From positions 1 through 28,962 of the forward strand of contig DGRN01000029.1 of assembly GCA_002391075.1 (NCBI GenBank): a stretch of DNA of 28,962 nt. Reading direction: 5' to 3'. The translations under genes and the position numbers were made by a program. Source of the stretch: Candidatus Saccharibacteria bacterium UBA4387 (GTDB lineage: Bacteria; Patescibacteriota; Saccharimonadia; Saccharimonadales; Saccharimonadaceae). A model generated the notes under the pieces. The model worked only from the letters and a program-made list of their open reading frames with translations. It had not been told where the DNA came from and made no database searches. Below, piece by piece: positions 23,742 through 28,962 of the stretch (positions are counted from its first letter, which is position 1; the number at the start of each line of letters is the position of its first letter).

Positions 23742-24725
23742 TTAAGCGATTGCGGACTCTACGTCTCTATAAGCGCCACACATTTCCATAGCAGCCTCAA
23801 GAGGCATACGTACATGCATGTAGCTCGTAGCGACGTCATCTCTGAGGGAAGCGCGGATGGCGCTCATCTTGCAGTAAGCGGAAGCAACCCAGAAGCAGCT
23901 CTGGTTGCCGAACCTTCTCAGGTGGAGTTCAAGCTCATCGAGCTTTTCGCTCACCCAATGGACGCTAGGTCTGAGCGGTGCTCTATAGGCGTCATATCCG
24001 CTGAGATTGCGTGCGAACTTTGCAACGCAAGCGCACATGTTGAGGCCGGCCTCTATCCAATCCTGATCGGAATAGAGAGTTTCGTCGTTCATGTCTCTCA
24101 GTACTTCGGTAGTTGCGTCGTGGATGGTATGCAGGGTCTCGTTGTAGCCGTACCACGTATCCGGATTGATTGCCTCCCAGTAATCCGACATGATTGCGAC
24201 TGGGGTGTTGGCGAGCAGGCTGCTCAGCATGTAGCTGTGAAGGTTGATCAGGTTTGCGATATCGCTGATGTTTTCATCGTCGACATCATAGTGCAGGCTG
24301 GCATGCATGGAGTGGGCCTGGCGCAGTGCGGAGTCGAGTTCGGGCACCTCTTCGGCAGTCTTTTCAGGCTCTTTGCTTCTGGAGACGGCGTAGTCATTGA
24401 GCGCATCGATGCAGAACACGAGTTCGGCGTCAATAACATTGTTGCCGTCATCCCAAGGTGTCGGCATCAGGTGCTCCAGCAGGTGCAGGGCGTATTTTGC
24501 CCTTTTCAGTGCAGTATCTTCGTAGTGTTTGGCGGCAATTCTGAGCTTGGCGCGCAGCTTTGCTGCCACTTCGGCAAGGGCGTAGCATTCAGCCTCGTCG
24601 TTATCGACAACGGCGGAAGACAACGCAGGTTTGATGAGTTCGATATGCTCCAGCGCAGAGCTCGGATAGTGCATACCGTGCTTTGTTGCACATTCCAGCG
24701 CAACGGAAAGTGTGTTACTGTTCAT
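23742..24725 (-). CDS. Helical protein of unknown function
   Basis: No family is recognised. The 327 residues have no signal peptide or membrane helix and are rich in Ala, Leu, Glu, Asp and His with many aromatic residues in the middle (SDYWEAINPDTWYGYNE region), consistent with a soluble all-helical protein. ATG 24725 follows AGGAGGAA by about 7 nt, a strong ribosome site unlike the leaderless neighbours. It is a single-gene unit with its own promoter and terminator. Codon use is richer in G and C than the restriction genes nearby. A 330-codon open frame on the other strand is a by-product of that codon bias. Confidence 0.75.
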   Translation of the reverse strand: MNSNTLSVALECATKHGMHYPSSALEHIELIKPALSSAVVDNDEAECYALAEVAAKLRAKLRIAAKHYEDTALKRAKYALHLLEHLMPTPWDDGNNVIDAELVFCIDALNDYAVSRSKEPEKTAEEVPELDSALRQAHSMHASLHYDVDDENISDIANLINLHSYMLSSLLANTPVAIMSDYWEAINPDTWYGYNETLHTIHDATTEVLRDMNDETLYSDQDWIEAGLNMCACVAKFARNLSGYDAYRAPLRPSVHWVSEKLDELELHLRRFGNQSCFWVASAYCKMSAIRASLRDDVATSYMHVRMPLEAAMEMCGAYRDVESAIA

Positions 24726-24794
24726 TACACATTCCTCCTATATATAAAGATACATCGCAGAATCGCAGAGGGGCTACGATTGCGAATGTTTTCT

Positions 24795-24823
24795 ATTTTA
24801 ACATAATAAGGCGAGGAACGCAA
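24795..24823 (-). promoter_or_regulatory. Promoter of the gene at 23742-24725
   Basis: On the minus strand TTGCGT (complement of 24818-24823), a 17-nt spacer ending TGT (extended -10) and TAAAAT (complement of 24795-24800). Start near 24788 gives a ~63-nt leader with AGGAGG. Confidence 0.65.
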
Positions 24824-24828
24824 GCGGA

Positions 24829-24851
24829 ACAAAAAACAGCTCGCGGCTGTT
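24829..24851 (-). terminator. Rho-independent terminator of tRNA-Trp
   Basis: AACAGC/GCTGTT stem (24846-24851 with 24835-24840) followed by a U tract on the minus strand (complement of 24831-24836), 8 nt past the tRNA CCA end. Confidence 0.75.
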
Positions 24852-24859
24852 CTTTAATA

Positions 24860-24935
24860 TGGCAGGGGCAGCAAGACTCGAACTCGCGACACCTGGTTTT
24901 GGAGACCAGTGCTCTACCAACTGAGCTATGCCCCT
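24860..24935 (-). tRNA. tRNA-Trp (anticodon CCA)
   Basis: A 7-bp acceptor stem pairs AGGGGCA (24929-24935, minus strand) with TGCCCCT (24864-24870). The D arm starts TAGCTCAGTTGGTAGAGC. The anticodon stem is CTGGT/ACCAG around a loop with CCA, and the T loop is TTCGAGT. G is the discriminator and CCA is encoded at 24862-24860. It decodes UGG as tryptophan. Confidence 0.95.
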
Positions 24936-24947
24936 AAGAATAAAAAC

Positions 24948-24956
24948 ATTATACCA
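24948..24956 (-). promoter_or_regulatory. Extended -10 promoter of tRNA-Trp
   Basis: TGG-TATAAT on the minus strand (complement of 24948-24956). Start near 24941 leaves about 6 nt before the mature tRNA 5' end. Confidence 0.7.
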
Positions 24957-24974
24957 CACCTTCGCCGCCCATGA

Positions 24975-24980
24975 TATAAT
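24975..24980 (+). promoter_or_regulatory. -10 element of a candidate small RNA
   Basis: TATAAT at 24975-24980, back-to-back with the tRNA promoter. Start expected near 24987. No good -35 is visible. Confidence 0.45.
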
Positions 24981-24986
24981 TGTTTC

Positions 24987-25058
24987 ATAAGGCGAATTCC
25001 TAGGATTACGCCTGAGAAATATTTGGTTTGCGCTCCGCTATCTCGGCGGGCGCTTTTT
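24987..25058 (+). ncRNA. Candidate ~72-nt small RNA or attenuated leader
   Basis: Between a TATAAT box and a clear terminator lies a 5' hairpin AGGCG/CGCCU (24990-24994 with 25009-25013), a short single-stranded region and the terminator: GCGC-CCGC with GCGG-GCGC and one bulged T (25030-25053), then TTTTT (25054-25058). No reading frame of note is inside. It could be a free small RNA, or the leftover leader of a lost gene; no known riboswitch consensus was recognised. Confidence 0.4.
25030..25058 (+). terminator. Rho-independent terminator
   Basis: An 8-bp GC stem with one bulge (25030-25038 with 25046-25053) and five Ts (25054-25058). Confidence 0.75.
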
Positions 25059-25209
25059 ATGCTTCGCTAATCCAATACTCAGCACAACCCTCACAAACCA
25101 CATATTGATGCGGATGATCATCGAGCGACCTTTCTCATGAGCTCTAGCGGAGCCTAGTACGCTGTTCATCGAGCCCATGCGAGATTGCGGCGAACTCGAT
25201 TACTTGCAT
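25057..25209 (-). pseudogene. Possible decayed reading frame
   Basis: One minus-strand frame reads MQVIEFAAISHGLDEQRTRL-R, stop (TAG), SS, stop (TGA), then ERSLDDHPHQY, VVCEGCAEYWISEA and a final TAA at 25057. The last stretch, with a CEGC pair, looks like a natural protein end, and both internal stops lie in the same frame. I do not recognise the family. The final stop overlaps the T tract of a plus-strand terminator. It may be a gene remnant or chance; the frame is short. Confidence 0.25.
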
Positions 25210-25340
25210 AACGGGACAACCTCGGGCCCCGTACGACAATCATACTGGCGCGGACTGCTAAGTCGAAGCATAAGCACGATACATTTGCAAGACGTAAAAA
25301 ATATTGCATAATACCATTTTCTTATTCTCTAAATCACCTA
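25210..25340. other. Intergenic stretch without recognised features
   Basis: This stretch before the structured RNA holds only weak hairpins (for example ACGGG...CCCGT around 25211-25232) and no frame, tRNA or repeat that I can support. It becomes AT-rich toward 25300, upstream of the next promoter. Confidence 0.5.
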
Positions 25341-25343
25341 TCA

Positions 25344-25353
25344 GTGCTATAAT
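25344..25353 (+). promoter_or_regulatory. Extended -10 promoter of the mod-leader RNA
   Basis: AGTGC precedes TATAAT (25348-25353), giving the TGC extended -10 also seen at other promoters here. The start should fall at about 25360-25361, at the first G of GGAACC. The -35 (TTCTCT, 17 nt upstream) is weak. Confidence 0.75.
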
Positions 25354-25360
25354 AATACTC

Positions 25361-25375
25361 GGAACCAACGATTAT
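25361..25375 (+). repeat. Direct repeat copy 1 (GGAACCaACGATTAT)
   Basis: Identical at 14 of 15 positions to 25593-25607, which runs into the mod start codon. It is the very 5' end of the leader RNA. The inverted copy AATCGTAGGTTCC is at 25476-25488. Confidence 0.85.
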
Positions 25376-25484
25376 TTATTGCACATTTGAACAAATGCGA
25401 ACTTTTTCGCAGAGCAAAAACTAAGAATTCCAGCTCTTCACGAGCGCCGGTCTATAGTTTTTGCTCAGATGTGAAAATCGTAGG

Positions 25485-25518
25485 TTCCAGCCGACGCGAG
25501 TAGGGGCTGGAATTTTTT
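25485..25518 (+). terminator. Rho-independent terminator overlapping the closing helix
   Basis: TTCCAGCC (25485-25492) pairs with GGCTGGAA (25505-25512) across a 12-nt loop, followed by six Ts (25513-25518). Its first four bases are also part of the RNA's closing helix, so full closing helix and full terminator stem cannot form together. Confidence 0.8.
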
Positions 25519-25592
25519 GTATAGAAAACAGCCAAAATCATATCACGAATAGAGCGGCTCGCGTTGTCTGATTATCAAACATAAGAGTAATT

Positions 25593-25607
25593 GGAACCTA
25601 CGATTAT
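25593..25607 (+). repeat. Direct repeat copy 2 at the mod start (GGAACCtACGATTAT)
   Basis: The first 13 nt (25593-25605) directly abut the ATG at 25606 and are the exact reverse complement of 25476-25488. The only Shine-Dalgarno-like bases before mod (GGA) lie inside it. A weak promoter (TTGTCT 25564-25569, AGTAAT 25586-25591) could start transcription within it. Confidence 0.85.
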
Positions 25608-27576
25608 GAGCAGCCTTATTGAGCTCCTACCTAAGGTAGTGAGCGAGGGACGCAGAGAAGCAAACCGTATTTTGGATGGCCTTTCTAGTGCGTCCCGCAT
25701 TACATTGCAAACGAACGAACTTATTCAACCGCAAAAAGAGTCTGGTAAAGTCCAGATTTTAGATGATGGCATTGAATATAAAGATGATTGGAAGAATCGC
25801 CTTGTTTATGGCGATAATTTATTAGTTATGCAGGCGTTGCTTGCTGGCGACCCATCTACGGACTTACCGAGCATGCGCGGCAAAATAGACCTTATTTATA
25901 TTGACCCACCATATGACAGTAAAACGGATTACCGTACTAAGATCGAGTTGCCTGGTGCAAATATCGATAGTAGGCCGACTGTGCTTGAACAGTTTGCTTA
26001 TGCGGATACTTGGAGTGCAAATATCGATGGCGAGGATGTGAAGGGTACGGCCGCATATCTGAAATATATGTACCCAAGATTAGTCATGATGCGAGAGCTA
26101 TTGAGCGAAAGGGGAACTATTTATGTGCATATGGATGACAATATTGGATCGTATTTACGTGTGATTCTTGATGATATTTTTGGGAAAGAAAACTTCAGGG
26201 GTGAAATTATATGGCAACTAGGAACTGGAGCCAAAAGTAGAAAATTCTTCTCAAATCAACACAACACGATCTATTGTCTGTCCAAAACCGATAACTGGAT
26301 TTTTAATGCAGATAATAAAAAGATACGTGAGCCGTTTGCGGAAGTTAGCCTAAATATGCACTTTAAGAATGTTGATGAGAATGGGCGCAGGTATAGGATT
26401 CGAAAAGTTAATGGTAAAGAGTATAAGTATTATGCCGATGAAGGCAGAATGAGAGGGACTGTCTGGACGGATATTTCTTCTATGGTTTCTAATTCGCCTA
26501 TTATGTCAGAGACGACAGGTTATGCTACGCAAAAACCAGAGAAACTAATTGAGCTATTAATGGAAGCTAGCTCGCTGCCGGGTTCCATCGTGGCTGATTT
26601 CTTTGGCGGCTCTGGCACTACTGCTGCAGTAGCGGAAAAACTTGGTCGCAAATGGATTACTTCAGATATTGGTAAGCCGGCCACTATGATTATGCGCAAA
26701 CGCTTTATAGATAATGATGCTAATGAATTCTTGTATCAATCCATTGGCGATTATCAGCGCGAACAGCTTAGCTCAAACTTTGGCTCGCGCTATCGTATTG
26801 GCGACCTAAGCCAAATTGTTCTTAATCTTTACGGTGCTGTTCCGTTCCGCGAAGACGAGAATCCGCGTCGTAATCTCGGCCGTATTCCGCGCACGAAGCG
26901 CCTAGTTTATGTTGCTTCTCCATCCGAACTTGTATCTCCGAATACTATCAAGCGTGCTATTGACGAAATGAATAGCTTTCAGGGCGGCTGGGATAAGGTA
27001 ACTCTTCTTGGCTGGAACTTCCGTGGTGATCTCGGTGCTTATCTTGAAACTGTAAAAGAATACCAAGATAAAACTTTAACTATCGAGGTTATTCCACCAG
27101 ATTTGCTCGACCAGCTTAAGAGTAAGTCAAGCTTCAAGAAACTAAGCGATAAAGTTGCTGTCGACCCAGATGGCACGGTTCGCACGCCAATTCGCTTCTC
27201 GTCGCTTCAGTATCTAACTGTAAAAGATCCAATTATTGACGGAAACAATATAACTATCGAGCTCGAAAACTATGTCATTCTTTCCTCAGACTCCTTGCCG
27301 CTCGATCAAAAGAACAAAGAGAAGATGAACGAGGTTATTGCTCGTGATCCTCTCGCTATGATTGAGTATTGGTCTGTTGATCCGAACTATGACGGCAATG
27401 TCTTCCGTAGTCAGTGGCAGGATTATCGCCAGAATACGGATAATGATGGTGATCCATTACATGTCATTACGAAGGTAACTCTTCCTTTGTCCGAATATCG
27501 CACTGGTTATGTCGCAGTGCGTGCCGTTGATGTCTTTGGTTTTGAAAGCGAAGTAATCATTAATATTGAGGATTAA
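25606..27576 (+). CDS. mod: Type III restriction-modification system, DNA methyltransferase (Mod)
   Basis: Mod provides DNA recognition and adenine-N6 methylation using S-adenosylmethionine, and is required with Res for cleavage. From ATG 25606 it has 656 residues. Motif IV DPPY is at D100-Y103; the AdoMet-binding motif I FFGGSG is at F332-G337, preceded by ATQKPEKL. DPPY before FxGxG is the beta-class order. The segment between them (about 195-305) is the expected target-recognition region; residues about 380-656 form a C-terminal domain. A TTG start at 25591 is also open. No proper Shine-Dalgarno is present, and the upstream 13 nt can be covered by the leader RNA. The first ~1.1 kb is noticeably more AT-rich than the last 0.8 kb. 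The res gene follows 2 nt after the stop. Confidence 0.92.
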   Translation: MSSLIELLPKVVSEGRREANRILDGLSSASRITLQTNELIQPQKESGKVQILDDGIEYKDDWKNRLVYGDNLLVMQALLAGDPSTDLPSMRGKIDLIYIDPPYDSKTDYRTKIELPGANIDSRPTVLEQFAYADTWSANIDGEDVKGTAAYLKYMYPRLVMMRELLSERGTIYVHMDDNIGSYLRVILDDIFGKENFRGEIIWQLGTGAKSRKFFSNQHNTIYCLSKTDNWIFNADNKKIREPFAEVSLNMHFKNVDENGRRYRIRKVNGKEYKYYADEGRMRGTVWTDISSMVSNSPIMSETTGYATQKPEKLIELLMEASSLPGSIVADFFGGSGTTAAVAEKLGRKWITSDIGKPATMIMRKRFIDNDANEFLYQSIGDYQREQLSSNFGSRYRIGDLSQIVLNLYGAVPFREDENPRRNLGRIPRTKRLVYVASPSELVSPNTIKRAIDEMNSFQGGWDKVTLLGWNFRGDLGAYLETVKEYQDKTLTIEVIPPDLLDQLKSKSSFKKLSDKVAVDPDGTVRTPIRFSSLQYLTVKDPIIDGNNITIELENYVILSSDSLPLDQKNKEKMNEVIARDPLAMIEYWSVDPNYDGNVFRSQWQDYRQNTDNDGDPLHVITKVTLPLSEYRTGYVAVRAVDVFGFESEVIINIED

Positions 27577-27578
27577 GA

Positions 27579-28962
27579 ATGGAAAACTATCCACCACTAA
27601 AGTTTGCAAAAGCTGTCACGGAGCGTGCAAATGCTGCCTGGGAAGACGGTAGCTTCCTAGAATCGGTTACGCCAACTACGCGCGCCTTGCTAAACTATTG
27701 GTTCGACGAAGCCTTTATAGATATGCGCGATCTAAACTTTCATATCGGCCAGCGCCAAGCAATCATGAATATTATCTATATTCATGAAGTCCTAAAGAAA
27801 CATAAAGTTGCAGATGTTTATGCTGAAATCGCTCCGCAACTAATGCTCGAGCGTGGCTTTGGTATTGAGCAACTTGCTGACGATATCTATTCCTTCCCGA
27901 AATACTGTGTCAAAATGGCGACTGGTACCGGTAAAACCTGGGTGCTCGAAGCGCTAATTATCTGGCAATATCTTAACGCTCGCCACGGCGAGATGGGGAA
28001 CTTTACGAAGAATTTTCTTTTGGTCGCGCCAGGTATTATTGTTTACGAACGTCTACTTGACGCTTTCTTGGGCAAGATGAACGATGATGGCCAAACGCGT
28101 AACTTCGAGACTTGTGATATTAAAAAGCAAGAAGATTTGTTCTTGCCAGAAGAATATCGCCAAGAGTTCTATGGTTTCTTGCAAAGTAGTGTTGCAGCTA
28201 AGGCTGAAATCGGCAGTAAGGTAACCGGTGACGGTTTGATTGCTATTACTAACTTCCATCTACTTATGGGTGCTGATGATCAGGATGAAGATTTGCCTGG
28301 TATCGAAGACGGCTGGCGCCTACCAGTAGCTCCTGGTATCGCGGCAGGTAACAGTCTGGATACTTTGGATAATTCCTTGAAGGGCAAGAAAGAGCTCGAA
28401 TTCTTGCATAATCTTCCGGACCTCATGATGATTAATGACGAGGCGCACCATATTCATGACAATATGAAGAATGGCGAGAAGGAAGAGGTTGAGTGGCAGA
28501 AATCTCTCCGCTATATCGCCGAAGGTAAGGGTAACCGCGCGATGCAGTTAGACTTCTCGGCAACTCCGTATAATCAGAGGGGAAAGAAAAAGATTTTCTT
28601 CCCACACATTATTGTGGATTTTGACCTTGAGACCGCTATCCGTCGCGGCTTGGTTAAGACTCTTATGCTCTCCGAGCGCAAGGAACTTGCTGTTGAGCAG
28701 CTGGACTTTAAGGCCGAGCGTGACCAGAATGGTAACGTTATAGATTTGTCCGAAGGTCAGCGTCAGATGCTCCGTGCAGGTCTCGCGAAGCTAAAGAAGC
28801 TTGAAGAAGATTTTGCTCCAGTCGACCCAGATAAATGCCCGAAGATGATGGTGATGTGCGAAGATACGAATGTTGTCCCGCTCGTCGCGAAATTCTTGTA
28901 TAGTGAGGGTCTCGATGAAGATGATTTCATAAAGATTGATAGTAACCAAAAAGGCATAGTCG
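27579..28962 (+). CDS. res: Type III restriction-modification system, helicase-nuclease subunit (Res), partial
   Basis: Res couples ATP-dependent translocation to DNA cleavage together with Mod. The frame is open from ATG 27579 to the window end (461 codons), so the C-terminal part, including the nuclease domain, is outside. Visible superfamily 2 motifs are Walker A ATGTGKT (114-120), motif II NDEAHH (D287-H290) and motif III FSATPY (S327). Motif I is preceded by an N-terminal helical region (1-110). The start lies 2 nt after the mod stop, so expression depends on mod translation or the mod transcript. It is apparently intact so far; no frameshift is seen. Confidence 0.9.
   Translation, partial: MENYPPLKFAKAVTERANAAWEDGSFLESVTPTTRALLNYWFDEAFIDMRDLNFHIGQRQAIMNIIYIHEVLKKHKVADVYAEIAPQLMLERGFGIEQLADDIYSFPKYCVKMATGTGKTWVLEALIIWQYLNARHGEMGNFTKNFLLVAPGIIVYERLLDAFLGKMNDDGQTRNFETCDIKKQEDLFLPEEYRQEFYGFLQSSVAAKAEIGSKVTGDGLIAITNFHLLMGADDQDEDLPGIEDGWRLPVAPGIAAGNSLDTLDNSLKGKKELEFLHNLPDLMMINDEAHHIHDNMKNGEKEEVEWQKSLRYIAEGKGNRAMQLDFSATPYNQRGKKKIFFPHIIVDFDLETAIRRGLVKTLMLSERKELAVEQLDFKAERDQNGNVIDLSEGQRQMLRAGLAKLKKLEEDFAPVDPDKCPKMMVMCEDTNVVPLVAKFLYSEGLDEDDFIKIDSNQKGIV

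Larger units (their letters stand above)
25361..25518 (+). ncRNA. Structured RNA upstream of the type III restriction operon
   Basis: A ~158-nt transcript with its own promoter and terminator. The closing helix pairs 25361-25373 with 25476-25488 (12 of 13, one A-A mismatch). An 8-bp helix pairs 25382-25389 with 25466-25473 (one G-U). Inside it lie a 6-bp hairpin TGCGAA-CTTT-TTCGCA (25396-25411) and a perfect 11-bp helix, 25412-25422 with 25456-25466 (sharing one base with the previous helix), capped by GCTC-TTCAC-GAGC. Segment 25476-25488 is also the exact complement of the 13 nt just before the mod ATG (25593-25605), and its last 4 nt belong to the terminator stem. It may be an attenuator leader of mod, a trans-acting antisense RNA, or both. 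No named RNA family is recognised. Confidence 0.7.

Noticed and set aside
23814..24806. A 330-codon plus-strand gene
   Set aside because: It lies opposite the 23742-24725 gene, lacks a promoter and ribosome site, and its sequence looks like a codon-bias shadow rich in Cys and Val.
24987..25058. TPP riboswitch, because CUGAGA is present
   Set aside because: The rest of the thi-box (the ACCUGAUCUGGAUAAU part) is absent.
25361..25518. Retron msr-msd RNA (terminal inverted repeats and internal hairpins)
   Set aside because: No reverse transcriptase gene is present within the window; the flanking genes are a complete type III restriction pair.
25361..25607. CRISPR-like array from repeated GGAACCnACGATTAT
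   Set aside because: Only two direct copies, more than 200 nt apart, no regular spacers and no cas genes in the window.

Overview
The window reads as a chromosomal segment of a small-genome bacterium of the Candidate Phyla Radiation type, most plausibly Saccharibacteria (TM7). That placement is inferred from tightly packed short operons, many small membrane or unknown proteins, very few metabolic enzymes, and the mix of PheST, OatA-like acyltransferase, GH57/GT4, a PIF1-like helicase and a type III restriction system. It is not proven by a marker gene. The genetic code looks standard, since TGA is used as a stop.

Layout. 1-42 is the tail of an unidentified gene. 171-1130 (-) is an aquaporin-family channel, divergent from a 75-residue tail-anchored membrane protein. 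1460-5581 (+) holds pheS, pheT and a membrane-anchored FKBP isomerase. 5617-6470 is a strong promoter, a long structured leader and a multi-pass membrane protein. 6573-10468 (+) holds exonuclease I, an OatA-like O-acyltransferase and a coiled-coil envelope protein. 10465-13330 (+) is a promoter, a large secreted and anchored surface protein with InlB-type repeats, and a short phosphotransacetylase. 13403-16902 (-) is an unknown protein, a GH57 glycosidase and a GT4 glycosyltransferase (alpha-glucan metabolism). 16995-17423 (+) is a small membrane protein. 17420-22053 (-) is a heterodimeric ABC exporter plus a coiled-coil membrane protein. 22071-22358 (-) is an unrecognised ~290-nt structured RNA with a consensus promoter and terminator. 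22382-24725 (-) is a PIF1-like helicase and an unknown helical protein. 24860-24935 (-) is tRNA-Trp(CCA). 24936-25605 has no intact gene but holds a candidate small RNA, a decayed reading frame and a ~158-nt structured RNA. 25606-28962 (+) is a type III restriction-modification operon (mod, then res running off the end).

Themes. (1) First genes of transcription units tend to be leaderless: a -10 hexamer sits 6-8 nt (in two cases about 10 nt) before the ATG with no Shine-Dalgarno, whereas internal operon genes mostly carry good Shine-Dalgarno sequences. (2) Regulatory signals are packed together: -35 hexamers contain the stop codons of upstream genes, and terminators run directly into promoters. 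(3) The window is rich in structured RNA. The most interesting element lies upstream of mod: a terminated RNA contains a 13-nt segment perfectly complementary to the 13 nt just before the mod ATG. The same segment can alternatively pair with the RNA's own 5' end, and its last 4 nt with the terminator arm. This looks like an RNA switch for a restriction system. (4) A second RNA (22358) and a promoter-linked hairpin at 13366 share the 12-nt sequence GTGGGCAAGCAC in stems that differ by compensating changes.
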